A stretch of DNA of 64,000 bases from Modicisalibacter luteus DSM 23508 (GCF_000378505.1 NZ_KB899993.1:186001-250000), one strand, 5' to 3'; positions 1-9,356 are shown, counted from the stretch's first letter. Notes: generated by a model not told the origin, from the letters alone. Translations and numbers: made by a program.

Positions 1-3000
1 TCGCAATATTTAATAATGCGATGAAAGTATCCATCAAAATAGTCAGTATCTGCCAAGCGCTCAGCTTCACGTTGATCACCTACTACATAGCCAAGCTCAA
101 AGAAAAGGTGCTGTAGAGATGTTGTGCCGGTTTTGTTACGACCTATACAGAATATCTTATTTTTTTCACGTGGGGAATGTGCCTGATTTATTTTATTTAG
201 GCTAGATGTTTTTTTCCAAAAATCTATAAAGTCAAAATACTGAACATTGTCAATAGCATTTAATGGTGAAATGCGAACCATTTTGTTTCCCTTGTGCCAT
301 CCTAGCTCACGTATCATTCGACAGAATGTTCTAATTCCTTCTTGGTTTCCATACTGCCTAGAGGTGTGGCTGGACTGTTCAGCGGAAATCCTAAAACTCG
401 ACAGGTTTTCCTTTAGCATAACTAGATTTCCACTGCGTAGAATATTCATCCACGCTGCTAAATCAGCACGTCCATATATATCTTCCCCCCCTAGTAAAAA
501 AAGATTTCTTCCATAATGCTCAACTAGGCTTTTGCGGAACATAACGCACGTAGGCTCGCCAATAAAATTAATTAAGCCATGCGCATATAATGACACTAGG
601 TCTTCACCATTGATGTAAGTGTCTTTATCAAATGGGAACTGATATGCAATAGGCTTAGATTGCATAAGAGCTCCCTTTTCATCAATAATATTCCGCTGAG
701 AGCTTGCTAGTGCTGTATTCGGAGTATTATAAAATACGCTTACTAGATTCTTGACGGAGTTAATTGACAAAGTATCATCGTCATAGAGTGGTTTAATAAA
801 TTTGCCGCGCGACTCTCTTATGCATCGAGTGATGTTTTCTATCTCGCCTAAAGGTTTTTCATTCCTAAAATATCTAAGTGGCACTCTTGATGTAGAGAGG
901 TAACGCATAACAATCTCTCTAATACCATCTGTAGGGCAGTCATCACAGACGACCACTTCAAAAGATGAATAATCTTGAGAAAGTGCGCTTAGTAAGGCCT
1001 CTTCAAACCAGCGAGGCTTAAACGCTGGAATGACAATGGAAACCTCAATATCAGGTTCACTCGATCTTTTCTCTATAGAGTCATAGCCTCGTGTCGCATT
1101 TTTACCATTAGGGAGACTTAATCTTTTATCTCTTAAATCAATGCCATAGTCTTTTGAGATCTTCTTTAGCTTGTTTAATGAAGCTAGCTGGTCGAATCCA
1201 GTAAAAAAGCGCTCCTGTAGAAGCAAACGATCTTGGCGATTCGCTTTACCGACAAAGTCTTTCTCTGGGTCAACCTCAATCAGTGTGGCCTCTGGGCTAT
1301 AAATGTGTTCGCCATTGGCCCGCGCTAGGATTGTCAATTCATCATCCGCTGCATGTGACTGGTAACCTGAATAGAACAAGCTTCCATTGTACAACTTGAT
1401 TATCCAATCCCTCCTCACCATTCCAAAGGATGCTATGAGCCCATTCCATTTCCCATCATTAAATGCCAAGAGTCCCTTGCCGCTTTTTTCTAGCGTCTGA
1501 TACGCATATCGAAGCCAGTTGCGTCCTGGAAAAGCATCTTCAGCAAGATATACAATATATTTTGTTTCGATATACTTAAATGCGTCATTGATCGTCTTGA
1601 TAAAGCCTTGGCGAACAGTGTCATGTAAAAGTATGATATTGCAATCAGTTCCTGCCCGCTTTTTAAGGATACGGGCCGTTGCCAGACCTTTCTCGGTGTC
1701 AATGGTCGGCATCAATACAACAATGTCAGTTGGATCTTGTAATATGAAACTAGGCAAGTCTCGAACATCAACCATGACGGCATATTCTGAAATATGCTGA
1801 TTGGGTACTGCAATCGACGGTGGGGTAATCGCGGTCTTTGTAAGCAGAGTGGCAAAGTGGTCCCTGCTGCTCAAATTGCCTTTATATGTTGCTTCCTCTC
1901 CCGCTAAGTACTGATCGGCTCTTGTCTCATCCATTTGTGAGAGCAGTTCATATGTTAGGTCTTTCACGCCATACATGGTACGCAGAACAAACGCTAGCTT
2001 TGTTAGCTGGTTATCATTGAGTTGCGTTAACCGCTCTTGGCTGGGCAGGTATAGCGCGTCAGCAGTTACCAGTTCTGTGGCTTGGCACTGCTCCGAGAGC
2101 TTATCTTTAGGCAAACGGCTTCGATGTTGCGGCTCATGTAGGCGATAGAAGCGGAACCCATGGCGAGAAGCCCAATGGCTCATCTCCGCCAAGTTGGGTT
2201 GGCGTTCGTGACTATTCTGAAAGACTACTTTGGCCTGAATGAGCAGGGCATCTTTCAACGCTTGCCCACCATTTTCAAGAATGGCGGCGCTGTCGTTCAT
2301 GGCGTCCAAGACTAGCCAATCGATAGCGGGCAGGCCCTCGACCTTATCCAATGCAATGGTACTAAGCGGCACCTGCGTCAGAATTTGGCTGCCTTTGGCA
2401 ATGTCTTCAGGCAGGTCACTACCCTGAAGTGGCTTCAGTGAAGCGCTGAGCTTGGGATCAAGGCAGGCATAAAGTGCTCCGGGCTGCCCATTGCCCAACG
2501 TTGTATTGGGATAGTAGTGCACCCCTTCATGGTTCTTAAGCGAGGTGTCCAGTGCATGGCTAGCTGGGTCGAAAACGATCAGTTCTAGCGTCTTATTCTG
2601 GAGCATCTGACGTATTACATCGCTATGCAGCAGCTGACCACCATTGTTGATCGCAATGATCTTGCCTTTGAATTGCCAGCTGAATTCGCTGCGACCTTCT
2701 TCCAATGCCTCAGGGTGAGTAATCTCGACTGGCTGATCTTCATCCTCAAACTGAGCGATTCCCTCCTTATCCAGGGTAAGGGCAGCAGGGGATTTGCCTT
2801 CGCAGTAGCGCTGCCAGATGGCGCGCATCGCAGTGGTGAAATGCTTTGCGAAGCGCGGGCCATCACAGACTGGGGATTGCAGGAGAACATCACGCAAATG
2901 AGTACGAATAGTACTTAGGCTATCCAAGTCACTTGCCAGCTCAATGACACGGGCACGGTACTCATCCCAGCTGTTCGTTACCAGCTCCGGCATGCCGGCA

Positions 3001-4739
3001 TTGACCAGGTGAGTTGCCGAATGGCGACCGGCAAAGGTAGGCCCGGGCATTGTAACGACTGGGACGCCCATAAGGAGGGCTTCGCAGGTAGTCAGGCCGC
3101 CGGAGTAAGGCCAGGAATCGAGGGCGATATCTACTTGATTATAGGCTTCGAGAAACTCTTTATGCCCGGCAGGCCCCTCCATAATGACGCGGTGTGCCTC
3201 GACACCCTGCTGTTTTAATGTGGCGAAAATCCTATTGCAGAATCCTTGATCATCATACTGCGCTCCCTTCAGCAATAGCCTCGAATCGGGAACTGATTGA
3301 AGTAGCTGCGCCCACTCGATAAGTAAAACATCGTTGATCTTGGCTGGGTTGTTGAAGCAGCCAAAGGTAACATGCCCGTTAGCCAAGGCAGGAAGTGACT
3401 GGATATTCGGGGCATATTCAGGAGGCATATAGCAAATATAATCATCTGGCAGGCGAATCAGCTTTTCCAGATAAGCATCGTCAATGCCTGGCGGGGTTTC
3501 CACAACATCGCTGAGTAGGTAATCGATTGCCTCAAGTCCGGTTGTATTTACCAATCCACCGACCCACTTGATAATGAGCGGAGCCGGCTTGCGGACCAGC
3601 GTGTCTAGCCTATTGCCATCTCCATGACCGCTTAAATCAAACAGGATATCGATTTTATCGCTACGTAATTTATTAGCCAATGCTTCGGCATCTAAAGACG
3701 CGATAGGGTGCCAATATTGAACACACTGCTTGAGACGTGCAGTGACATGGTCATTAATATCATTGGTGGGGTAGGCTATGACCTCGAATGCTTCGACTGG
3801 CAGGGCCTCCAAAACCGTAGTAATCATTAAGCCTACTGGATGACTGCGTAAGCCTGCCGAAATCAAACCCAGACGTAGCCGTTTTCTAGACTCGGCCTGT
3901 GTCGAGTGCTCAAGATGCGCTTCGCCAGCAGAGGACAGCTTTCGACCCCAGTGAAGAATCTGCGAATGAATATACTCGGCATTGTGGGCCGGATTGTAGT
4001 GCAAGTTGAACACCAAACTCGAAAAGGCCAACACGTTTTGGCTATCCAGCGTCAAGGCTTTTTGAAAATGCTGTTCCGCTTCATCGAAGTGCCCAAGCTC
4101 AGCGAGCTTGTTGCCTACCAGTGTGTAAAGAGATGGATTTGACTTATTAATTGAGATTAGTTGATGACATTTTTCCCGCATGCCATCGAAACGTCTGGCC
4201 TTGGCGCGTATCGTAATGTAATAGGTAAGTATTTCGTCATCGTTTGGTAACAAGGCGTAAGCCTTATCAATCTCATCCACGGCTTGCAGAAACTTACCCT
4301 GACCGAAGCGGGCCCGGGCGATGCCTAGGTGTGCGTGAGCTATATCTGGATGGATAGTCAGTGCCTGCTCCAATGCATCGGTGGCCTCTTCCCAGCGATG
4401 CAGGCTGAGGTTGGCCTTGCCCAACGCTAGCAGTAGCTCGGTATCGCCGGGGTGCAAAGATAGCGCCATGTCGTACACGGCAATAGCATCTTCCGTTCGC
4501 TGGCTATGGGTGAGGCACAGGCCCAGCCACTTCCATCCGAAAGCTTGGTCGGGATAGCGCTGGGTAAGTTTATCTGCTAAGCGGCGTACCTTGGCCATTT
4601 CCCCTGATTGGTAAGCCTTCAAGAGTGTATGCTGTTGCGCCACAGGGATGGTGGAAGCATTATCGCTTTGCCGAGAAATAGTGCTCGGCGTGCTCTGGCG
4701 TGTTGAAGGGGAGAGCGACTTTCTTGACTTGCGGGACAT
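1..4739 (-). CDS. Giant TPR / GT41 / glycosyltransferase / sulfotransferase protein, probable flagellin-modifying enzyme (partial, runs off left edge)
   Basis: I translated this frame at several points and read it as one ORF from ATG 4739 to the window edge, at least 1,579 codons. Order seen: Ser/Thr-rich N-terminus; TPR repeats (about residues 40-240); GT41 O-GlcNAc-transferase (SPINDLY-like) domain (about 240-640) with a conserved His near 300 in RLGLISAGLRSHP and SGGLTTCEALLMG near 547; a degenerate FkbM-methyltransferase-like stretch (about 680-875, LVLDAMND where the family has a KiDvqG-type motif); a GT-A-like region (about 985-1150, YLAEDAFPG); a GT2 domain (about 1228-1480, VSIVIPAFKP, then YDDDTL near 1320); and a sulfotransferase-type P-loop (about 1530 on, FCIGRNKTGTTSL). 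GT41 enzymes transfer sugars to Ser/Thr. The position just downstream of fliC suggests flagellin is the acceptor (inference). The 3' part is clearly more AT-rich than the rest of the window. The C-terminus is not visible. Confidence 0.88.
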   Translation of the reverse strand, partial: MSRKSRKSLSPSTRQSTPSTISRQSDNASTIPVAQQHTLLKAYQSGEMAKVRRLADKLTQRYPDQAFGWKWLGLCLTHSQRTEDAIAVYDMALSLHPGDTELLLALGKANLSLHRWEEATDALEQALTIHPDIAHAHLGIARARFGQGKFLQAVDEIDKAYALLPNDDEILTYYITIRAKARRFDGMREKCHQLISINKSNPSLYTLVGNKLAELGHFDEAEQHFQKALTLDSQNVLAFSSLVFNLHYNPAHNAEYIHSQILHWGRKLSSAGEAHLEHSTQAESRKRLRLGLISAGLRSHPVGLMITTVLEALPVEAFEVIAYPTNDINDHVTARLKQCVQYWHPIASLDAEALANKLRSDKIDILFDLSGHGDGNRLDTLVRKPAPLIIKWVGGLVNTTGLEAIDYLLSDVVETPPGIDDAYLEKLIRLPDDYICYMPPEYAPNIQSLPALANGHVTFGCFNNPAKINDVLLIEWAQLLQSVPDSRLLLKGAQYDDQGFCNRIFATLKQQGVEAHRVIMEGPAGHKEFLEAYNQVDIALDSWPYSGGLTTCEALLMGVPVVTMPGPTFAGRHSATHLVNAGMPELVTNSWDEYRARVIELASDLDSLSTIRTHLRDVLLQSPVCDGPRFAKHFTTAMRAIWQRYCEGKSPAALTLDKEGIAQFEDEDQPVEITHPEALEEGRSEFSWQFKGKIIAINNGGQLLHSDVIRQMLQNKTLELIVFDPASHALDTSLKNHEGVHYYPNTTLGNGQPGALYACLDPKLSASLKPLQGSDLPEDIAKGSQILTQVPLSTIALDKVEGLPAIDWLVLDAMNDSAAILENGGQALKDALLIQAKVVFQNSHERQPNLAEMSHWASRHGFRFYRLHEPQHRSRLPKDKLSEQCQATELVTADALYLPSQERLTQLNDNQLTKLAFVLRTMYGVKDLTYELLSQMDETRADQYLAGEEATYKGNLSSRDHFATLLTKTAITPPSIAVPNQHISEYAVMVDVRDLPSFILQDPTDIVVLMPTIDTEKGLATARILKKRAGTDCNIILLHDTVRQGFIKTINDAFKYIETKYIVYLAEDAFPGRNWLRYAYQTLEKSGKGLLAFNDGKWNGLIASFGMVRRDWIIKLYNGSLFYSGYQSHAADDELTILARANGEHIYSPEATLIEVDPEKDFVGKANRQDRLLLQERFFTGFDQLASLNKLKKISKDYGIDLRDKRLSLPNGKNATRGYDSIEKRSSEPDIEVSIVIPAFKPRWFEEALLSALSQDYSSFEVVVCDDCPTDGIREIVMRYLSTSRVPLRYFRNEKPLGEIENITRCIRESRGKFIKPLYDDDTLSINSVKNLVSVFYNTPNTALASSQRNIIDEKGALMQSKPIAYQFPFDKDTYINGEDLVSLYAHGLINFIGEPTCVMFRKSLVEHYGRNLFLLGGEDIYGRADLAAWMNILRSGNLVMLKENLSSFRISAEQSSHTSRQYGNQEGIRTFCRMIRELGWHKGNKMVRISPLNAIDNVQYFDFIDFWKKTSSLNKINQAHSPREKNKIFCIGRNKTGTTSLQHLFFELGYVVGDQREAERLADTDYFDGYFHRIIKYC

Positions 4740-4870
4740 GACAATCACCAGACCATAATTACAAATCCGGAGCTTATCAGTACGATCAGCCAGCTGAATC
4801 GAAGAAAAGGCTCTCCCAAGTCGCGTATATGTGACCTTCAAGTGTAAGCGGGATGGAGGGGGCAGATACG

Positions 4871-4895
4871 AAAAAAGGCCCCCAATATGGGGGCC
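4871..4895 (-). terminator. Rho-independent terminator of fliC
   Basis: A perfect 7-bp stem GGCCCCC/GGGGGCC with a 5-nt loop is followed, on the minus strand, by six T residues (aaaaaa at 4871-4876 on the plus strand). It lies 43 bp after the fliC stop and separates fliC from the large glycosyltransferase gene downstream. That gene may therefore depend on read-through or on its own promoter in 4740-4870; I saw no clear sigma-28 site there. Confidence 0.85.
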
Positions 4896-4937
4896 GGCGA
4901 TACCTGAAGGTATCTAAGGTTCACCGTAGGCTTGGTC

Positions 4938-6020
4938 TTAGCCCAGCAGAGACAGTACGCCCTGCGGAACTTGGTTAGCCTGTGCGAGTACAGAAGTACC
5001 AGCCTGCTGAAGAATCTGGGCGCGGGTCATGTTGGAGACTTCGACGGCATAGTCGGCGTCTTCGATACGTGAACGTGCTGCTGACAGGTTGGTCTCGGTT
5101 GTCGCCAAATTATTGATGGCGCTGTCGAAACGGTTCTGGATGGCACCCAGGTCACTGCGCAGAGCATCTACTTCATTCAATGCACTATCCAGTCGGTCAA
5201 GGCTGCCAAGCCCGGCTGCTTGCATTTCGGCTTCAGTTTTTGGAGTAGATGTGCCATCAAACGTGACGTCTACAGTACTCGAACCTGCGCTAGCAACATC
5301 GACTGTAGCAGTGTCGTAGTAGTTTCCTTCTGTGTCACGCACGTAGTAACTATCGTCGCTACCCTTAAACACACCATCCACAGTGACAGTCGAAGAAGCG
5401 CTGCTGTCAGTGAAATTAAAGGTGGCGTCGGATGCTGCAACATCGCCGCCAGCGTCTTCAAAGCCACCTGCTTGGACGGATTTAGCGAAGCCACCAGTAA
5501 CATCGAACCCTTGCAGGCCCAACTCGTCAGAATTAATTTCCTTCAAGCTGATGTTAATAGTCTCTCCGTCGTTGGCGCCAACCTGGATGGAAAGCTCCTG
5601 ATCGCTGGCAAGTACCTTGACGCCGTTGAAGCTGGTTTCCTCTGAGATACGGTTGATCTCGTTGAGGCGCTGGCCAATCTCGTTCTGGATGGACTCCAGG
5701 TCGGAATCGCTATTGGTGCCATTCTGAGCCTGAACGGTCAGCTCACGAACACGCTGCAGGTTGTCGTTGATCTGGTTCAGGGCGCCTTCGGTGGTCTGCG
5801 CGACGGAAATACCGTCGTTGGCGTTACGCTGAGCAGTTGACAGGCCGGTGATTTGGGCTGACATGCGGTTGGCAATGGCCTGACCAGCAGCGTCATCGGC
5901 GGCGCTGTTGATGCGCAGACCGGAGGACAGACGCTCCATGGAGGTGGTCAGCGCCGATTTGGAGTTGGTCAGGTTCTGCTGAGAGATCAGCGCAGTGATG
6001 TTGGTATTGATGACTGACAT
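4938..6020 (-). CDS. fliC: Flagellin (filament subunit)
   Basis: This 360-residue protein polymerises into the flagellar filament. The N-terminal D0/D1 region (MSVINTNITALISQQNL, then LSSGLRINSAADDAAG) and the C-terminal D0 helix ending in VPQGVLSLLG are classic flagellin. The surface-exposed central part (about residues 175-275) is short and very rich in Ser, Thr, Asp and Gly, and would carry any O-glycans. A good ribosome site (AGAAGGAA) precedes ATG 6020, and a sigma-28 promoter lies about 100 bp upstream. It is flanked downstream by the giant GT41-containing gene. No second flagellin gene is visible in the window. Confidence 0.97.
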   Translation of the reverse strand: MSVINTNITALISQQNLTNSKSALTTSMERLSSGLRINSAADDAAGQAIANRMSAQITGLSTAQRNANDGISVAQTTEGALNQINDNLQRVRELTVQAQNGTNSDSDLESIQNEIGQRLNEINRISEETSFNGVKVLASDQELSIQVGANDGETINISLKEINSDELGLQGFDVTGGFAKSVQAGGFEDAGGDVAASDATFNFTDSSASSTVTVDGVFKGSDDSYYVRDTEGNYYDTATVDVASAGSSTVDVTFDGTSTPKTEAEMQAAGLGSLDRLDSALNEVDALRSDLGAIQNRFDSAINNLATTETNLSAARSRIEDADYAVEVSNMTRAQILQQAGTSVLAQANQVPQGVLSLLG

Positions 6021-6120
6021 CTGTATTTCCTTCTAAAAACCTAGTTAGGTCTTGGGGGCTCCAGCAGTGAAGGCTGCTTGTTCGCCCTCACCACAACGGC
6101 GCCGTTGGCCGTTACCCTGT

Positions 6121-6147
6121 ATATCGTCGCTATCGGGAAATGCTTTA
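6121..6147 (-). promoter_or_regulatory. Sigma-28 (FliA) promoter of fliC
   Basis: Read on the minus strand: TAAA at 6147-6144, 15 nt, then GACGATAT at 6128-6121. The FliA consensus is TAAA-N15-GCCGATAA, so the -35 matches fully and the -10 matches at 6 of 8 positions. Transcription would start near 6114, giving a leader of roughly 95 nt that contains the palindrome AACGGCGCCGTT (6095-6106). Confidence 0.8.
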
Positions 6148-6226
6148 GGGTAAATTGCACTTTTTTTGGAAGGGAAACAGGAAGAAGGGAAACGGCCCTT
6201 TTAATGGCGCCATCTGGGGGTTGTGC

Positions 6227-6460
6227 ATGCCGAGTATCGATGTGGTCGTTCAGCTATCTGCTGATGAGTGCCTTAGGCATTACCGGGGTGAGGTACAGAG
6301 CGTTTACGCGACCAGCGTCGATGGGCGTCGCGTGCTGTTTCCTGCCAGGGCGCTGCGGCGCATTTTGCGCCGCGATGGGGTTAACGGCGTGTTTCGGCTT
6401 GTCTTTACCGAAGACGGGCGGTTCGAGTCGATCACCGCCCTGCGGTCAGCTAGTGGCTAA
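6227..6460 (+). CDS. DUF2835 family protein
   Basis: A 77-residue protein starting MPSIDVVVQLSADECLRHYRG, with the conserved block VDGRRVLFPARALRRILRRDG. This matches the small DUF2835 family of gammaproteobacteria, whose function is unknown to me. I chose ATG 6227 rather than the upstream in-frame ATG 6155 because family members begin with this sequence and a G-rich ribosome site (CTGGGGG) precedes it. It converges with the asparaginase gene, and the two stop regions overlap by 4 bp. Confidence 0.75.
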   Translation: MPSIDVVVQLSADECLRHYRGEVQSVYATSVDGRRVLFPARALRRILRRDGVNGVFRLVFTEDGRFESITALRSASG

Positions 6461-7503
6461 CGCTCACCAGCCAGAGATGTTAGGAAGCGCTTTCGCTTTT
6501 CTTCGGAACTAAGGGGCTGGGCTGACAAATGGATCAGTTTGGTCATGGCGGCCTCGGGCGTCATGGCATCACCTGCCATAACGCCGGCCTCGATCAGCGC
6601 TTGGCCGGCAGCGTATGTGCCGATCGACACAGGGCCTTGCGGGCATTGGCTGATCGCGGCGAGCAGCTTGCCTTCGCCGACGGCTTGAGCGAATACACCG
6701 GCCAGTTCGCGGTCATCGGGAATGTTGCCGCTGCCCCAAACTTCCAGTAATGCGCCATGCACGTTTTCATCAAGCAACCAGTTGGCAAGCAGGCGCGGCG
6801 ACATGCCTGGCCACAGCGCGATGCGTACGATAGGCGAGGTACCGAGAGCGGCATAATCGGGTAACTCGAAGCGCGGCAGGCCGCGCTGCTGAACCTCGAG
6901 CCCGCGTGATGGGTAAAGCACAGGGGCGCAATCTACCATCTCGCCTAGCAGTGGGTAGTTAGGGCTGGCGAAGCCATCGAAGCGGTGGGTATCCCACTTG
7001 CGTGTACAAACACCCCGCATCAGCTTGCCGGCGAAGCAGACGGCGACTTCCTGTAGCGAAGGCAGGGCAGCGAAGCGCAGGGCGGTTTCTACATTGTTCA
7101 GGGCATCGCTACCTTCCGCTTCCAAAGGCAACTGGGCGCCGGTCACGATGACGGGGCGGTCGATGCCTTGAAGCTGATACGCCAGGCTAGCGGCGGTCCA
7201 GGCCAGCGTATCCGTGCCATGCAGGACGACAAAACCTGCGTAGGTCACCGGGTCGCTATACCGTTCCGCAATGTCGCGCGCCAACCGCTGCCAATCGGCG
7301 GGTGTGGCGGCACTGGAATCGATCGGCTGGGTATACTCCAGCACCTCGAAATCGGGGAGTGAAGCCTGGCGATCCGGAGGTAACTGGCTCAACGCGTTGC
7401 GCAGCCGCTGCTCGATATTTTTACCCGGGATCAGGCCGCGTTCACCCGGTACCATGCCAAGGGTGCCGCCAGTGTAGATGACAAGAAGGGGGGTAGAAGT
7501 CAT
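6457..7503 (-). CDS. ansA: L-asparaginase, type I (cytoplasmic AnsA-like)
   Basis: The 348-residue enzyme hydrolyses L-asparagine to aspartate and ammonia. The N-terminal YTGGTLGM supplies the nucleophilic Thr (T14), and HGTDTLAW (H95-L100) carries the second catalytic Thr-Asp pair. There is no signal peptide, which points to the cytoplasmic type I form rather than periplasmic type II. The length fits the family. It has no evident link to the flagellar genes on either side. Upstream lies a 70-bp gap and then the MFS gene on the same strand. Confidence 0.9.
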   Translation of the reverse strand: MTSTPLLVIYTGGTLGMVPGERGLIPGKNIEQRLRNALSQLPPDRQASLPDFEVLEYTQPIDSSAATPADWQRLARDIAERYSDPVTYAGFVVLHGTDTLAWTAASLAYQLQGIDRPVIVTGAQLPLEAEGSDALNNVETALRFAALPSLQEVAVCFAGKLMRGVCTRKWDTHRFDGFASPNYPLLGEMVDCAPVLYPSRGLEVQQRGLPRFELPDYAALGTSPIVRIALWPGMSPRLLANWLLDENVHGALLEVWGSGNIPDDRELAGVFAQAVGEGKLLAAISQCPQGPVSIGTYAAGQALIEAGVMAGDAMTPEAAMTKLIHLSAQPLSSEEKRKRFLTSLAGER

Positions 7504-7573
7504 GGGACGGTTTACCTGTGTGTTAAGCCCTGTCTAAAGTCGGCGAGCGCAGGCACGTTTCAGACAGGTCGAG

Positions 7574-8791
7574 TTACTGGCGCGCAGTGATCAATTGGCC
7601 TTGCGGGTCCAGGTCCAGTTGACGCTGGCGACCGGCTAGCAACGCGCAAGCCATGGCGGCTGCCACGAAGGCCAGGAGAACACTGGTCAGCACACCCAGC
7701 CCGGTGGTGTACTCCAACAAAATGCCAACGAGCAAGGGACCGGTGGCAGCAAGGCTATAGCCAATGCCCTGTGCCATACCCGATAACTTGCCGGCCAACC
7801 GAGAATTAGCACTACGTAGCACGATGAGTGTCAGGGCCATGCTGAAGCTGCCGCCTTGACCGAGGCCCAGCAGGATGACGCCCGGCCAGCGCCAGGATAG
7901 GGGCGCCTGAAGAAGGATGACGATGCCGGCCGCCGTACAACTGAGCAGCAACAGTATCGTGGGGCGCTGATCGCGACCCAGTCGTGCCAGCCAGGGCGCG
8001 CCCAATGCGGTGATTAACTGGCCCATGACGGATGCCGCGAGCAGCCATCCTGCTTCGGCTTCACCAAGACCGCGGCGTTGCAGCAGGACGGGCAGCCAAC
8101 CGAAGACGATATAGGCTAGCGCCGATTGGCTGCCCATATAGCCGGTGACTTGCCAGGCGAGCGGATTACGGAGTAGGCGCACCTTGGGCATGCTTGGCGT
8201 AGCGTCGGTGGATTGGGTAGGGCGAGGATGTGGCATGCGTAGACGCCAGGCGATCAGCGCCAGGAATGCCAGCAATGCCCAGCTACCGAGCCCTAGCTGC
8301 CAGCTCCCCAACCAGTTGGCCAACGGCACGCTAAGCCCTGCACCTAGCGAGCCGCCCAGACACAGCGCCATGGTGTAAACGCCCGTGACGATATCCGCCC
8401 CTTTAGGTAATTCACGTTTGACCAGGGCAGGCAGCAACGTTCCGGAAATGCCGATCGCCGCGCCGACAAGCAGGGTGCCGGCGTATAGGGGGAAGGGATG
8501 GCTATTGGCACGTAGGGTCAGGGCGCACCCCAGCAGCAGCAGGGCCAGACTAAGCGTTCGTTCCGCGCCGAGGTGTTTGGTTAGCCAAGGTGCCAAGGGT
8601 GCGAAAATTCCTAGACACAGCACCGGTAGGGTCGTCAGCGCGCCGATTGCCATCGCCGACAGGCCCATGTCCTGCTGTATGCGGACTAGCATCGGGGCCA
8701 TGGAGGAGAGCGCCGGACGCAAGTTGAGCGCGACCAGAATCATCAGTGCTAGGAAGGGAGCGAGCTGGCGCCAGTTAACGGTAGCCGTCAT
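7574..8791 (-). CDS. MFS transporter, CynX/NimT (cyanate/nitroimidazole-type) family
   Basis: A 405-residue inner-membrane protein with about 12 hydrophobic helices, beginning MTATVNWRQLAPFLALMILV and followed by LNLRPALSSMAPML, typical of the CynX/YeaN branch of the major facilitator superfamily. The substrate cannot be told from sequence. I chose ATG 8791: a strong AAGGA site sits 7 nt upstream, and the longer in-frame extension to 9049 is Arg/Pro-rich and overlaps the preceding gene. It follows the 170-residue unknown gene after 8 bp, so the two are probably co-transcribed. Confidence 0.85.
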   Translation of the reverse strand: MTATVNWRQLAPFLALMILVALNLRPALSSMAPMLVRIQQDMGLSAMAIGALTTLPVLCLGIFAPLAPWLTKHLGAERTLSLALLLLGCALTLRANSHPFPLYAGTLLVGAAIGISGTLLPALVKRELPKGADIVTGVYTMALCLGGSLGAGLSVPLANWLGSWQLGLGSWALLAFLALIAWRLRMPHPRPTQSTDATPSMPKVRLLRNPLAWQVTGYMGSQSALAYIVFGWLPVLLQRRGLGEAEAGWLLAASVMGQLITALGAPWLARLGRDQRPTILLLLSCTAAGIVILLQAPLSWRWPGVILLGLGQGGSFSMALTLIVLRSANSRLAGKLSGMAQGIGYSLAATGPLLVGILLEYTTGLGVLTSVLLAFVAAAMACALLAGRQRQLDLDPQGQLITARQ

Positions 8792-8799
8792 TGGGATCC

Positions 8800-9312
8800 T
8801 TACGATTGATAAGGGTCGTTGTCCTTGTCGGCCCGTTGCCATTGAGGCGAGGTGTGGCCGAGAGGCTCGATAGGAATGAATTCGCTCTTGGCGCGTGGAG
8901 ATTCGACTTTGGCACGAATCCCGCTGGTGTCTTCCACGCTGATTCGGCGAGGTTGGCCCTGGTAATCGATTGGCTGGATAACCAGGCGTCCTTCGTGAAG
9001 CCAGCAGCGCTGCGGGACCCAGGCAACCTTCCAGTGACAATCGCGCCATGTGGCATGATTGTCGCTATCGAGCCGGAAATCCTCTTCAGGAATCAATGCA
9101 GCGAATTGCGCGGAATTGAGTACGGCGTCGTTGCCCCCCATGCGCACCGGGCCGCGGAATTCTCCGTTGCGTAATTGCTGAAGCGTTTTATTGGCATTGC
9201 CTTTCGCCGCCACGCTGCCCTTGCCGCACACGTGCAGCAAGCCCTCGTCGACTTGCTTGACGATCCAGAGCGAAAGGACTTTCTTGCGTGTTAACCAGTC
9301 AGCGAGTCTCAT
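8800..9312 (-). CDS. Hypothetical protein
   Basis: A 170-residue protein I do not recognise. No signal peptide or membrane helix is apparent. The middle is Trp-rich (ATWRDCHWKVAWVPQRCW) and followed by a basic segment. It lies 8 bp upstream of the MFS transporter gene and 44 bp downstream of another unknown gene, all on the same strand, so a three-gene operon is likely. The ribosome site before ATG 9312 is weak. The length and codon use are compatible with a real gene. Confidence 0.65.
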   Translation of the reverse strand: MRLADWLTRKKVLSLWIVKQVDEGLLHVCGKGSVAAKGNANKTLQQLRNGEFRGPVRMGGNDAVLNSAQFAALIPEEDFRLDSDNHATWRDCHWKVAWVPQRCWLHEGRLVIQPIDYQGQPRRISVEDTSGIRAKVESPRAKSEFIPIEPLGHTSPQWQRADKDNDPYQS

Positions 9313-9356
9313 TCAGTTGTGCCCGAGCGGCTCCATAGAAAAAGTCGGTGAGGTGG

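Noticed and set aside
4774-4800. ACTGATAA on the minus strand as a sigma-28 promoter for the giant glycosyltransferase
   Set aside because: The -10 is 6/8 but the -35 position (GATT) does not match, so a FliA promoter is not supported.
8792-9049. N-terminal extension of the MFS transporter
   Set aside because: The extension is Arg/Pro-rich, lies over the coding sequence of the preceding gene and the internal ATG 8791 has a strong ribosome site.
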